Shown one piece after another: positions 39,024-48,294 of a DNA stretch of 64,000 nucleotides. The notes under the pieces were generated by a model. That model saw only the letters and a program-made list of their open reading frames with translations. It was not told the DNA's origin and made no database searches. This DNA is from Alistipes communis (GTDB lineage Bacteria; Bacteroidota; Bacteroidia; Bacteroidales; Rikenellaceae). How positions within the stretch are numbered: the first letter of the stretch is position 1; each line of letters starts with the position of its first letter. The translations under genes were made by a program, and so were the position numbers. The stretch covers positions 1,736,001 to 1,800,000 of the forward strand of contig NZ_AP019735.1 in assembly GCF_006542665.1 (NCBI RefSeq), read 5' to 3'.

Positions 39024-40586
39024 TTATTCGTTAGGTCCGATCTTGATCTGGCGCAGCATGATGGCCAGTTCGGCCGCCAGCAGCACCGTGAAGAGCGCGA
39101 GGAAGATGAAGAATGTGACGGCCACGGGCGTGGCGGCGATGTGCGACCCCGACACGCAGGCAGGCAGCAGGTTCTGGATCGTCCACGGCTGGCGTCCCAC
39201 TTCGGCGACGATCCAGCCCGCCTGCGAGGCGAGGTAGGCCAGCGGGATCGACAGGATCATCACCCGCAGCAGCCAGCGTTTGCCTGCGAGCCGGTCGCGG
39301 CGGTTGAGCCACCACACGACGGCACAGAGCAGGATGAAGAAACAGCCTGCACCGACCATGACGCGGAACGAATAGAAGACCAGCGGCACGTTGGGCACCG
39401 TCTCCTGGGGCGAGCGGAGATAACCGTAGCCGAAGTAGGCGTAGTAGTCGCGCAGGAAGGCCGCCCCTTCGGGCGTCGAGGCGTCGAAAAGCCGTTCGAC
39501 CTCGTGCATCGCGGCTTCGTCGCCCTTTTCGCGCGCTTCGTGATAGCGGCCCAGCTGGTCGATCGCATGGCGTCCGCGCGACATTTTCTCGGCCGTGGAG
39601 AGGATGCCCCGCTCCTCGTTGCCGTAAACCAGATCGTTGATCCCCGGCACGAAGGCGTCGGCCGAGCGGAAACTCATCAGCGAGAGGAGCTTGGGGATGC
39701 CGATCTTGAAGTAGAAGGCGTTGTCGTCGCAGGTGCGCTGCCCTTCGGGGCGCAGCAGGCCCACCACCGTCAGCGGCGCCCCCTCCTCGCCGTCGTAGAG
39801 CGCCTCCATGGCCGCCAGCTTCATCGGCTGCACGCGCGCCACGATCGCACCCGAGCGGTCGCCCGAAAAGGCCGCCACGAGGGCGAAGACCAGTCCGAAG
39901 ACCGACGCCAGCGCGATGCTGCTGCGCGCCATGCGGCGGTGGCGTCCGCGCAGCAGGTACCACGCGCTCACGCCCATGACGAAGATCGCCGCCAGGAGGA
40001 ACGACGAGGTGACCGTATGCGAGAACTTGTTGATCGCCACGGGCGAGAAGAGTACGTCCCAGAACGAATCCATCTCGTTGCGCACCGTGGCGATGTTGAA
40101 CGAACATCCGACGGGATACTGCATCCAGCTGTTGGCCACCAGAATCCACAGCGCCGAAAGGTTGGCGCCGATGGCCGTGAGCCACGTAGCCGAGAGGTGG
40201 AAGCCGCGGCTCACCTTGTCCCAGCCGAAGAACATCACCGCCACGAAGGTCGATTCGAGGAAGAAGGCCATGATCCCCTCGATGGCCAGCGGCGCACCGA
40301 AGATGTCGCCCACGAAGTTGGAGTAGTTCGACCAGTTGGTGCCGAACTCGAATTCGAGAATCAGTCCCGTGGCTACGCCGATGGCGAAGTTGATGCCGAA
40401 CAGCCGCATCCAGAACTTCGTCGTGCTGCGCCAGAAGGGGTCGCCCGTGCGGTAGTAGCGGGTCTCCATCAGCGCGCACAGGACGCTCAGACCGAGCGTC
40501 AGCGGGACGAAGAGCCAATGGTAAATGGCCGTCAGGGCGAACTGCGCCCGCGACCACTCCACGCTTTGTAGCATTTCCGAAACCAT
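39024..40586 (-). CDS. cydA: Cytochrome bd oxidase subunit I
   Basis: The 520-residue protein carries heme b558 and the b595/d hemes. Visible elements are the axial histidine in TAIYHWLFVPLTLGLSVLCA (in parts), EGIMAFFLESTFVAVMFFGWDKVSRGFHL (the conserved glutamates of the proton path, in parts), the histidine in KFSHTVTSSFLL, and MQYPVGCSFN. The quinol-binding Q loop is present between about residues 250 and 390. It lies seven bases after the DUF4492 gene and five before cydB, one operon. Confidence 0.97.
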   Translation of the reverse strand: MVSEMLQSVEWSRAQFALTAIYHWLFVPLTLGLSVLCALMETRYYRTGDPFWRSTTKFWMRLFGINFAIGVATGLILEFEFGTNWSNYSNFVGDIFGAPLAIEGIMAFFLESTFVAVMFFGWDKVSRGFHLSATWLTAIGANLSALWILVANSWMQYPVGCSFNIATVRNEMDSFWDVLFSPVAINKFSHTVTSSFLLAAIFVMGVSAWYLLRGRHRRMARSSIALASVFGLVFALVAAFSGDRSGAIVARVQPMKLAAMEALYDGEEGAPLTVVGLLRPEGQRTCDDNAFYFKIGIPKLLSLMSFRSADAFVPGINDLVYGNEERGILSTAEKMSRGRHAIDQLGRYHEAREKGDEAAMHEVERLFDASTPEGAAFLRDYYAYFGYGYLRSPQETVPNVPLVFYSFRVMVGAGCFFILLCAVVWWLNRRDRLAGKRWLLRVMILSIPLAYLASQAGWIVAEVGRQPWTIQNLLPACVSGSHIAATPVAVTFFIFLALFTVLLAAELAIMLRQIKIGPNE

Positions 40587-40593
40587 ACGCTTT

Positions 40594-40845
40594 TCAGTTT
40601 TGCGTTTCCAATCCGTGCTTTATCAGTTCGTTGCGCACGATTTCGCCGCGCTCTTCGGCGCTCTTGCCGCCCAGGACGTCGGGGAAAAAGAGCAGCCGCA
40701 GGACGACGAACAGGATGAAGAGTTTGATGAGGATAATCGCCCACAGCGTCCGTCCGAGCGTCATCTCCCGGAATCCGTCGTAGTAGAAACGGAAGATGCG
40801 GACGGGCAGCGGTCGGCGGTCGGCGTTTTTCATCGGGCGCAACAT
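40594..40845 (-). CDS. DUF4492 small membrane protein of the cytochrome bd operon
   Basis: The 83-residue protein has one membrane segment (about 34-54, TLWAIILIKLFILFVVLRLLFF, in parts) and the family start FRFYYDGFREMTLGR. DUF4492 genes almost always precede cydA in Bacteroidetes. The protein is a good candidate for a small accessory subunit analogous to CydX, although the sequences are not alike. A second ATG four codons in is possible. Expression would start from a weak -7-like box near 40868-40875. Confidence 0.85.
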   Translation of the reverse strand: MLRPMKNADRRPLPVRIFRFYYDGFREMTLGRTLWAIILIKLFILFVVLRLLFFPDVLGGKSAEERGEIVRNELIKHGLETQN

Positions 40846-40980
40846 ACTGAGTCTTACGAAACGAAAGATACTGATTATTTTCGAACCGTCAAAAAATTTG
40901 CCGAAAAAGAGCGGTGCGGCCGTCTTCGGCGGGAAAACCGAAGGAGCGGTCGGATGCGGCGCAGCGGGGCGGCTTCCGCG

Positions 40981-42120
40981 TTATTCCAGCTGCCGGTAAT
41001 AGTACAGTTCGTCCGTTTCGGAGAGTTCGGGGTGGAAGATGTGCACCAGATCCGCCAGCACGCGGTCGGGACGCAGTACGCCCGATTCCCAGAAATCGCT
41101 GCCGCCCGCCGCGTTGCGGCGGCGGTTGTTGTCGTAGACGCGCCCCTCGCGCACGGGAGGCGTGTCGGCCAGCCGGGGATTCTGCCGGCGCACTTCGTCG
41201 AGGGTGTTGCAGCCGCTCACGTTGAGCCAGAAATCGGACTTGCTCGTGAGGTAGTAGGCCTGCTCGATGTCGATCGGCAGCGTCTGCGTGGCCGTGTTCT
41301 CCTCGAAGACGTACCGTGCGCCGGCATCTTCGAGGAGCCGCACCATGTAGCTGTTGCGCGCCGGCATGAACCAGGTGTCGCGGTAGGGGGTGTTGAGCAT
41401 CACGCGCGGCCGTGCGGCGGTCTGCTGGGCGAGGGCACGCAGCCGTTCGTAGCGTTCGGGAATGGCGGCGAAGAGGCGGGAACCCTCCGTGCGGAGTCCT
41501 GCGATCTCGGCGGCGACGACCACCCATTCGCTCTTGCCCAGCGGCGACTCCTCGCAGTGCTCGCCCATGTAGAGGTAGGGGATGCCCAGCTCGCGCAGTT
41601 TTCCCGTGAGCGCCGTGTCGGCCCCGCCGATGCCGAAGAGCATTACCAGGTCGGGGCGCAGCGCCATGAGCCGTTCGAAATCGACGTTGCTGTCGAATCC
41701 CACGTCGGCGGCCTCCCCGCGGGCGATGCGGCGGCGGAGCGTTTCGTTGATCAGGTATTGCGCTCCGGAGACGCCCACCACGCGGTCGGCCGCTCCGAGG
41801 GCGTCGAGCATGGCGATGTAGGATCCCGACATGCAGACCACGCGCCGCGTCTCGTCGCGCAGCACCTGCCCCTCGAAACCTGCGGGGGCCGGTTCGCCGT
41901 CGCGGGCGATGAAGAGGTACTGGTCGGTAACCTCGTCGCCGTACCACGGGTTGTGGACGGTGACGAGCGTGCTGCGGCTTCCGGCAGCGCCCGTGATCTC
42001 GAATCCCGAGGCGTAGCGGGGCGTGTAGACCGGCAGCGTGAAGTCGCCGATCGGGCGGGCGGCGCGCTGACCGCAGGCGGCCAGCAGCAGGCCGCAGAGC
42101 AGGGGGAGGAGGCGTCTCAT
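40981..42120 (-). CDS. BtuF-like ABC transporter substrate-binding lipoprotein
   Basis: The 379-residue protein starts at ATG 42120 (overlapping the receptor stop as ATGA) with a lipoprotein signal (MRRLLPLLCGLLLAACGQR). The absence of acidic residues after the cysteine suggests retention in the periplasm. The fold is the helical-backbone binding-protein type used for cobalamin, heme and siderophores: RVVCMSGSYIAMLDALGAADRVVGVSG (in parts), LRPDLVMLFGIGG, WVVVAAEIAGLRTEGSRLF. As the last gene of a cobalamin-riboswitch operon it should pass B12 to an inner-membrane BtuCD pair, which is not in the window. Confidence 0.88.
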   Translation of the reverse strand: MRRLLPLLCGLLLAACGQRAARPIGDFTLPVYTPRYASGFEITGAAGSRSTLVTVHNPWYGDEVTDQYLFIARDGEPAPAGFEGQVLRDETRRVVCMSGSYIAMLDALGAADRVVGVSGAQYLINETLRRRIARGEAADVGFDSNVDFERLMALRPDLVMLFGIGGADTALTGKLRELGIPYLYMGEHCEESPLGKSEWVVVAAEIAGLRTEGSRLFAAIPERYERLRALAQQTAARPRVMLNTPYRDTWFMPARNSYMVRLLEDAGARYVFEENTATQTLPIDIEQAYYLTSKSDFWLNVSGCNTLDEVRRQNPRLADTPPVREGRVYDNNRRRNAAGGSDFWESGVLRPDRVLADLVHIFHPELSETDELYYYRQLE

Positions 42121-44159
42121 CGTTTGCGGGTGTGGAATTTGGGTCGGATGTCCAGAAAGATTTCGTAGTTGAGGCGGGGCATGGGGCGCGAGAGCACGGT
42201 GACGTACTCGACGTTGAAGAGGTTGCGCACCACCCCTTTGAGCGACAGATCGGCCCATCGCAGCGCGAAGGAGCGTTCGAGCGAGAGGTCGCTCATGTAG
42301 TAGGGTTCGAGCCGGCCGGTGCGGAGCGACGTGTCGTTGCTCGTGGTGGTATAGCGTTCACTGTAATAGTTCCATTTGTAGACGAGTGTCCAGCGGCGCC
42401 AGCCCAGCGTCGCCGTGGCGGCCGCGGCGTATTCGGGGACGTAGACCAGCTGTTTGCCGTAGGAGGCGTCGGCGTCGTTGACCGGTTCGCCGTAGTTGAT
42501 CGAGGGGGTCCATGCGAAGTGGGCGTCGAGGCCGAGCCGCCAGTCGGGCGAGAGGCGCACCGAGGCGTCGACCTTCGTCTCGGCGCCGTAGTTGTGGACT
42601 TTGCGGACGTTGCGGGGCGTCCAGTAGCCGCGCCGTGCCTGCACCCAGAGAATCCAGTCGTCGATGTGCGAGTCGAAGAGCGTCGCCTCGCCCCGCAGCG
42701 TGTAGCCCTCCGCTTCGCCGCCCAGTGCGAACGATATGCCGCCGTCGTAGGTGAAGCCGTGTTCGGGGCGCAGGTCGGGGTTGCCGCCCGGCTGGTAGTA
42801 GCGGTCGTTGAGCGTCGGGTAGCGGTAGTTGCGCGCCACGGAGGCTTTGAGTACCACGTTGCCGCGTTCGGAGACGACCCAGTCGAAGAAAAAGGCGGGG
42901 ATCAGCGGCACGGCATGGCGGTCGTAGAGTTCGCCGCGCAGGTTGACCGCCAGCCCGATGCGTTCGGTCGGCCGCCATTTGGCCGAGAGGTGCCCCGACA
43001 GCTCCACGCGGTAACGGTCGTAGACGTCGCCCTCGTGGTAGGGGCTCTTGTCGCTGCAATCGACCATCGGAACGTGTAGCGCGACGTTGCCCGTGAAGAG
43101 CCAGCGCCGGCCGACGTAGTATTCGGCATCGAACTGTCCGTAGGGAGTATGCAGATAGCTGCGGCTCAGCGTCAGGTCGCTCTGCGCTCCCTGTGCGTTG
43201 CGTTGCCGGAAGTCGTAGGCCGAGGCGGTGTAGGCGTAGCCGAGTTTCGCTCCCAGTTTGAGCCGCTCGCGCAGCCGTTCCCACGAGGCCACGGCGCGCA
43301 GCGTCTGTTCGCGTTGTTCGTTGAGGATCGTCACGTCGTCGCGGTAGTCGGTCGAGAGGAAGGGCAGCCCGCGTTTCGAGCGGAGATACCACGCCGAAAG
43401 GCCGTAGCGCGTGCCGTCGCCGCGATTGTAGTAGAGTTCCTGCAACAGGTGCAGGTCGCGGAAGTAGCCGCTGCGGTTGCGCTCGACGGGGTGGTAGGTG
43501 TCGACCACCGCGCCGTCGGGGCCGTAGACGAGCTCCATCTTGTCGTAGTTGGTGTAGCGGAAGTCGTTGTCCGAGGTGGAGTAGACTGCGCGCGTCGAGG
43601 CGCTCCACCGCTGGCCGCCGTAGCTTACGCGCAGGTATTGGTCGAAGGTCGAGAACGACCCGACGCCCTGCACGTATTGCGTTTGCCAGCCCCGCTGCGC
43701 GGACGGGCGGGTGCCGAGCACGACGGCGCCGCCCAGTGCGCCGCCCGTGACGCCGATCGAAGAGGCGCCGTGCAGCAGCGTCGCGGCGTCGATGAAGAAC
43801 GCGGGGATCATCGAGAAGTCGACCGTGCCGAGCATCGGCGAGTTGATCCGCATCCCGTTCCACGTCACCTGCGTGTGCGAGGGCGACGTGCCGCGGAATT
43901 CGGCCGTCGCGAGCGTGGCACGGCCGTAGCTCTTGATGAAGAGGTTGGCGTTCTGCGTCAGCACGTCGGCCATCGAGAGCGAGATGTTGTCGTGCAGCAC
44001 GGTCGAATCCAGCTGCGTGCGCTGCACGCCGATCTCCTTCATCGTGCGGCGGGTCACCACCGGCACCTCCTCGATCGGGAGCGACCACGCGGGGCGCTCC
44101 TCCTGCGCGGCGGCGAGCAGCGGGAGAATGAGCAGCGGAAGGAGCGTGAGGCGGCGCAT
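42117..44159 (-). CDS. BtuB-like TonB-dependent cobalamin receptor
   Basis: The 680-residue protein has a signal peptide (MRRLTLLPLLILPLLAAAQ), a TonB-box/plug region (IEEVPVVTRRTMKEIG; SMADVLTQNANLFIKSYG; LATAEFRGTSPSHTQVTWNG) and a C-terminal barrel to residue 680. It lacks the carboxypeptidase-like N-terminal domain of SusC proteins and has the shorter BtuB-type length. Control by a cobalamin riboswitch and neighbouring BtuG- and BtuF-like genes identify the substrate as B12 or another corrinoid. It starts three bases after the PKD lipoprotein gene. Confidence 0.92.
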   Translation of the reverse strand: MRRLTLLPLLILPLLAAAQEERPAWSLPIEEVPVVTRRTMKEIGVQRTQLDSTVLHDNISLSMADVLTQNANLFIKSYGRATLATAEFRGTSPSHTQVTWNGMRINSPMLGTVDFSMIPAFFIDAATLLHGASSIGVTGGALGGAVVLGTRPSAQRGWQTQYVQGVGSFSTFDQYLRVSYGGQRWSASTRAVYSTSDNDFRYTNYDKMELVYGPDGAVVDTYHPVERNRSGYFRDLHLLQELYYNRGDGTRYGLSAWYLRSKRGLPFLSTDYRDDVTILNEQREQTLRAVASWERLRERLKLGAKLGYAYTASAYDFRQRNAQGAQSDLTLSRSYLHTPYGQFDAEYYVGRRWLFTGNVALHVPMVDCSDKSPYHEGDVYDRYRVELSGHLSAKWRPTERIGLAVNLRGELYDRHAVPLIPAFFFDWVVSERGNVVLKASVARNYRYPTLNDRYYQPGGNPDLRPEHGFTYDGGISFALGGEAEGYTLRGEATLFDSHIDDWILWVQARRGYWTPRNVRKVHNYGAETKVDASVRLSPDWRLGLDAHFAWTPSINYGEPVNDADASYGKQLVYVPEYAAAATATLGWRRWTLVYKWNYYSERYTTTSNDTSLRTGRLEPYYMSDLSLERSFALRWADLSLKGVVRNLFNVEYVTVLSRPMPRLNYEIFLDIRPKFHTRKR

Positions 44160-44162
44160 GGG

Positions 44163-45866
44163 TTATTCGGTTTCTCGGTCGATAAGGTGGTAGTCGACGA
44201 TGTGGTGCACCTCGGTGGAGGTTTCGCCCAGCAGTGCGGTCTTGCCCATCTGGCCGGTCTGTATCTTCACGAAGTCGATGTATTTCAGGTCGGCGGGCCG
44301 GCCGTCGAAGGTGCGGGCGTTGCTCAGGCGGAAAAGGCAGAACTGCCCGTCGTAGTCGCTTTTGCCCGCGTTGTCGGCATAACCCCAGTCGTAGGGAGGA
44401 ACGACGGTCTGCCCCGAAGCGTCAACGTACGAGCGGTCCAGCAGGCGCGTGCCGTAGAAGGTGCACTCTCCTTCGGGCAGCCACGGCTGATAGTAGCTGT
44501 CCGAAGGGTTCCAGTAGGCGTTGTGGTCGATCGTGCCCCCGCCGCCGCGGTTGTCGCGCCAGACGACGGCGGCCTGCGCGCGCGTAGGCTGATAGTAGGT
44601 GACCGAATAGTCGTAGATCGTTTCAGCGCTGTCGTACTCCGAACCGGCCAGTTCGTACCACGTGTCGTTGGGTTCCCCGTCGCCGTTCTCGTCCTGTGCG
44701 ACCCAGACGACGCCTGGCTCCGACTGGTAGGAGTAGGGATTGCCGCGGATGGCCAGGTCGACTCCGCCGCCGCTGTTGTCGACGCTGTGGTCGAAGCCTG
44801 CGACGACGTAGCCGCCCCACGCTCCCAGCGAGATCATGTAGTTGATGTCGAAGCGCGATTGCACGTGGGCGCACGCTTCGGCCATCGTCGTGGCGGTGAA
44901 GAGCGGGCCGTACATGTAGCCGCTCACCCACAGTCCGGGCGCGGGCAGGTACTCGAAGACGCGGACGGTCGACGCCCGGCTCGCGGCGTCGGCGGGCCGG
45001 TAATAGGTGCCTTCGGCAGCACAGACGTTGACCGACAGTGTTTGCGAGCGGGTCGCATAGCTGTTGCGCATGGTGACCGTCACTTCGTGCGGTCCTTCTT
45101 CGAGGGCTTCGAAGCGGTATTCGAGCTGCGCTCCGCGTTGTCGCTCCGTGCCGTCGACCTCCCAGATGTATTCGGCGTCGAAGGCGTTGACGGGGTTCCA
45201 CCCTTTCAGGCGGATCGTGCGTCCCCGCGCGACGTTATAGGCCGTCTGGGGAAATTCCCACGAGAAGGGCATCTGCTCCGGAGACAATACTTTTACAGTG
45301 AACGAGACCGAGTCCTCGCCGTCGTCGTTCGCGGCGCTGAACGTCACTTCGTAGTCGCCGCATTCGTGCCGCCGGAAAAGGTACTCCGCCGCTTCGCCGA
45401 CCATTTCTCCGTCGATCGTCCATCGGAAGCGCGCCGTCTGGCCGTTCTCGACGGTGGGAGCGATCGTCAGTTCGGCATCGGCCGCGACGGTGAACCCTCC
45501 GACGGGTTCGATGAGCGTGATGCAGGGCGCTTCGAGCGCGTCGACCCGCACGCGCAGTTCGTCTTCGGCGGCGCCGTAGTCATTTTCGACGCGCAGCGAG
45601 AGGTAGTAGATGCCGGCCTTGTCGCGCCGGAAGACGTAGGAGGCTTCGCGGCAGACCACCTCGTCGTCGCACGTCCAGGTGAAGCGCGCCCCTTCGGCGT
45701 TAGTATAGCTCGGGGCGATGAGCAGTTCGCGCCCCGCCTTCACGCGGTAGCGGGCGTTGGCCTCCTGCTGCGTAATGGTGGGTTGCAGTGCCGAGGTGTC
45801 GGTTTGTTCGTCCCCGCCGCAGGCGACGGCGAGCAGTGCGGCGAGCAGGGAGAGCGTCTTTCTCAT
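44163..45866 (-). CDS. PKD-repeat surface lipoprotein of the B12 operon
   Basis: The 567-residue lipoprotein (LLAALLAVACGGDEQTD) has acidic residues after the cysteine, which fits surface export in Bacteroidetes. Three Ig/PKD-like repeats lie at about 33-110, 115-195 and 200-280 (for example FTWTCDDEVV, FRWTIDGEMV, YIWEVDGTER). A C-terminal domain (about 290-567) contains MISLGAWGGYVVAGFDHSV, NDTWYELAGSEY, YDWGYADNAGKSDY and DFVKIQTGQMGK. Proteins with this C-terminal domain recur in B12 operons and probably bind the corrinoid or support BtuB. That role is inferred. Confidence 0.85.
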   Translation of the reverse strand: MRKTLSLLAALLAVACGGDEQTDTSALQPTITQQEANARYRVKAGRELLIAPSYTNAEGARFTWTCDDEVVCREASYVFRRDKAGIYYLSLRVENDYGAAEDELRVRVDALEAPCITLIEPVGGFTVAADAELTIAPTVENGQTARFRWTIDGEMVGEAAEYLFRRHECGDYEVTFSAANDDGEDSVSFTVKVLSPEQMPFSWEFPQTAYNVARGRTIRLKGWNPVNAFDAEYIWEVDGTERQRGAQLEYRFEALEEGPHEVTVTMRNSYATRSQTLSVNVCAAEGTYYRPADAASRASTVRVFEYLPAPGLWVSGYMYGPLFTATTMAEACAHVQSRFDINYMISLGAWGGYVVAGFDHSVDNSGGGVDLAIRGNPYSYQSEPGVVWVAQDENGDGEPNDTWYELAGSEYDSAETIYDYSVTYYQPTRAQAAVVWRDNRGGGGTIDHNAYWNPSDSYYQPWLPEGECTFYGTRLLDRSYVDASGQTVVPPYDWGYADNAGKSDYDGQFCLFRLSNARTFDGRPADLKYIDFVKIQTGQMGKTALLGETSTEVHHIVDYHLIDRETE

Positions 45867-45875
45867 GGCGGTTTC

Positions 45876-46997
45876 CTATTTGAATGCGAAGGCGCTGGGT
45901 AGCATTCCCACGCCGAACGAGTCGACCAGTTCGGCGCTCTGACCGGTGTCGCGGTAGCGGTAGACCACGCCCGGCTGTTCGAAATCGATCGCGTCGCCCA
46001 CGTAGATCTCCCCGCTCGTGGGATCGACCGCCAGACCGTAGATCTGGTGCCGCCGCTCGTTGGGGATCAACGGCCTGACGGGAGCGTGCGCGGCCGTGAC
46101 CGACATCTTGCAGATGCCGTCGTTGATGAAGTAGAGCACGTCGCCCGCACCGTTGATGCAGAGCTCCGAGGGGTACTCCTCCTTTTCGAAGACGAATTCC
46201 TGTTCGACGCGCCAGGTTGCAGCGTCGATGCGGTAGAGACAGGGTTCGGTCTGCCCGTATTCGCTGCCGGCGTAGCCGCCGTCGGTCAGCGCCCACAGTT
46301 TGCCGTTGCGGTCGACGACCAGCGAATTGGGCTGGATGCTCCGCAGTTCGATTTCGTGCACCACCTTGTCCTGCTCGGAGTCGATGACCAGGATCTTGTT
46401 GCTGTACGACCAGCAGTTGACGAAGACCCACTTGTCGTACTGCGCCATCTGTTCCGTGGAGTTGTAGCTGCCCGTCGACGGTGCCTGACCGGTGTGGATG
46501 GCGCCCGTTATCTTGCAGGTGCGGGGGTCGAAGACGGTGATGTAGGGGCTGAACAAGTCGGTCACGTAGGCCTTCGTGTCGCTCAGGAAGTGGATGTAGC
46601 GCGGCGCGACGATGTGGTTGTTCTCGTCGGGGTGCTGGCTGCTCGCCGCTTCGAGCTTCCCCTCGACGCGGAAGGTGTCGGCGTCGATGGCCCAGATTAC
46701 GCCCGAATTGTCCATCGGGATGAAGACGCGCCCTTCGCGCAGGAAGATCGATTGCGCCACGTCGCCCAGTTTGGCGCCGTTGGCACGGTAGAAGACTTCG
46801 TTCTGCACCGTGCGTGCGGCGGGGTCGTAGTAGGAGAGCGAGGCGTTGCCGGCGTTCATGTTGCCTTCGCAGAGGCAGAAGACCCCCGCGCTGCCGCCCG
46901 TGTCGAAATCCTCTTTTTCAGCCGGCCCCGAACTTTCGCAGGCTGCCAGCAGCAATACGGCGCACCATGCGGCCGCTATCGTTCCGAATCGTATCAT
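45876..46997 (-). CDS. BtuG-like surface beta-propeller lipoprotein
   Basis: The 373-residue protein has a lipoprotein signal (AVLLLAACESSGPAEKEDFD), acidic after the cysteine and so probably surface-exposed. The rest is a YncE/DUF5074-type seven-bladed propeller (GVFCLCEGNMNAGNASLSYY; VAPRYIHFLSDTKAYVTDLF; QIYGLAVDPTSGEIYVGDAI). In Bacteroides, BtuG proteins of this kind bind cobalamin with very high affinity and cap BtuB. First gene after the riboswitch. Identification rests on fold and operon; binding residues cannot be checked here. Confidence 0.88.
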   Translation of the reverse strand: MIRFGTIAAAWCAVLLLAACESSGPAEKEDFDTGGSAGVFCLCEGNMNAGNASLSYYDPAARTVQNEVFYRANGAKLGDVAQSIFLREGRVFIPMDNSGVIWAIDADTFRVEGKLEAASSQHPDENNHIVAPRYIHFLSDTKAYVTDLFSPYITVFDPRTCKITGAIHTGQAPSTGSYNSTEQMAQYDKWVFVNCWSYSNKILVIDSEQDKVVHEIELRSIQPNSLVVDRNGKLWALTDGGYAGSEYGQTEPCLYRIDAATWRVEQEFVFEKEEYPSELCINGAGDVLYFINDGICKMSVTAAHAPVRPLIPNERRHQIYGLAVDPTSGEIYVGDAIDFEQPGVVYRYRDTGQSAELVDSFGVGMLPSAFAFK

Positions 46998-47137
46998 AGT
47001 CGTCGAACTTTGTCGTATCGGACGGGATCACGGCGGCGGGAGAGAGGGGAGGGATCGGTCTGGCAGCAGGTCGCGCAAGCAGTGTGCGCATTCGGCTTCC
47101 GGCCCGTACCCCGCAGGCGTGAATCCGTCTTTTCGGG

Positions 47138-47333
47138 CCGAAAGCAGGTCTTCTGACTTTTCCTTCTGCGACGCCTTCCCGATCGAAATCAGTGGCCTGA
47201 ACGTGTCGCGGAGTACATCCGTCGCTCGGGACGGATGCCGGAATTTACAGCAGCGGGAACTGTTCGGGAGTTACACCCGATTCCCTTTTCATCCGGGCGC
47301 AGCGAGGCTTCGCCGCGCCGTTGGAACTCTCGG
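47138..47333 (-). ncRNA. Cobalamin riboswitch of the B12 uptake operon
   Basis: On the minus strand P1 arms CCGAGAG (47333-47327) and CTTTCGG (47144-47138) pair. The core contains GGGAATCGGGTGTAACTC, CCCGAACAGTTCCCGCTGCT, GCCACTG, GGGAAGGCGTCGCAGA and the B12-box AGTCAGAAGACCTGC. It ends 140 bases before the BtuG-like gene and should repress the operon when adenosylcobalamin is plentiful. Confidence 0.95.
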
Positions 47334-47338
47334 CGAGG

Positions 47339-47346
47339 CAAAAATA
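47339..47346 (-). promoter_or_regulatory. -7 box for the B12 operon
   Basis: TATTTTTG on the minus strand, five bases before the first base of riboswitch P1, the same spacing as at the orphan copy. Confidence 0.65.
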
Positions 47347-47377
47347 CGAAGAATTTTCCAGAAAGCGGCTTTTTACG

Positions 47378-47412
47378 GAAAAATAGCGGCGACCTCTCGA
47401 AAAGATCGCCGC
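47378..47412 (-). terminator. Terminator after the DUF134-NifX gene
   Basis: GCGGCGA ... TCGCCGC followed on the minus strand by TATTTTTCC, 39 bases past the stop. Confidence 0.75.
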
Positions 47413-47450
47413 AGAAGGGTTGCGGATCGTGCCGTCGGCACCGGTTTCCG

Positions 47451-48275
47451 TCATTCGGCGAGGTGCCAGCCTGTCGTCCCGTGGTGTTCGGGGCAGCCGC
47501 CTTCGTGATGGTGTGCGCAGGCGTCGCCCGAATCGGCGATCCGGCCGGCCAGATAGGCCGCGACGACCTCCTCGACAGGCCCGTGGCAGCCGCGGATGAC
47601 GGCGATACCGTTGCGTTGGAGGACGTTTTTCGCCCCGTCGCCCATGTTGCCGGCAAGCATCACGTCGACGCCCATGGCGTGCAGGCGGGGGGCGATGTCG
47701 GATTTACAGCCGCAGCCTTCGGCGGCGGGTAGCGTCTGGCGGCCGGCGATGCGGCGGTCGGCGTCGAGCGTGAAGATCGTGTAGCATTCGCAGTGGCCGA
47801 AGTGGTCGTCGACCGCGCCGTTGCGGGTCGGAAGTGCGATTTTTTCCATGATGACAGTGTTAACAGGATTATATGTTGTATTCGGTTGTCCGAGTATCTC
47901 GGAGTCTTCATTGCGGCGGCAGGCCGGACAGCGGGGTGTTCCGGTGTGGATGCGCCGGCAGTGCGGGCAGCGGTACCAGCGTTCGGAGTGGCAGACCTTT
48001 CCGCCTTCGATGCGCAGCGGCCGCCCTTCGACGAGCGCGGCGGCGAGCGTGTGGCGGGCACGGTCGTAGAGACGCGTGCAGGTGGGGCGGGAAATGCCCA
48101 TGCGCTCGGCCGCCGCGGCCTGTGTCAATCCCTGGTGGTCGATCAGGCGGATCGCTTCGTATTCGTCGTACCGAAGCGTGACGGCTTCGGGAGCGACGCT
48201 ATCTCCGCCGACGGGACGCATTCCCGCGACGGCGGGCGGTTGGGCGATGTAACAGCATTTGCGGGGACGCGGCAT
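47451..48275 (-). CDS. DUF134 DNA-binding / zinc-ribbon / NifX-type fusion protein
   Basis: The 274-residue protein has three parts. Residues 1-90 are DUF134 (UPF0251): MPRPRKCCYI, LRYDEYEAIRLIDHQGLTQ, a helix-turn-helix AAAERMGISRPTCTRLYDRA, and LRIEGGKVC. Residues 97-120 hold CPHC and CPAC, a zinc ribbon. Residues 140-255 form a dinitrogenase iron-molybdenum cofactor-binding domain (IALPTRNGAVDDHFGHCECYTIF, in parts; GCGCKSDIAPRLHAMGVDVMLAGNMG, in parts). The tail is rich in His and Cys (ACAHHHEGGC). There are no nitrogenase genes here. A metal- or redox-sensing repressor is plausible. Confidence 0.9.
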   Translation of the reverse strand: MPRPRKCCYIAQPPAVAGMRPVGGDSVAPEAVTLRYDEYEAIRLIDHQGLTQAAAAERMGISRPTCTRLYDRARHTLAAALVEGRPLRIEGGKVCHSERWYRCPHCRRIHTGTPRCPACRRNEDSEILGQPNTTYNPVNTVIMEKIALPTRNGAVDDHFGHCECYTIFTLDADRRIAGRQTLPAAEGCGCKSDIAPRLHAMGVDVMLAGNMGDGAKNVLQRNGIAVIRGCHGPVEEVVAAYLAGRIADSGDACAHHHEGGCPEHHGTTGWHLAE

Positions 48276-48294
48276 GACAAAAAACTCGTTTCCG

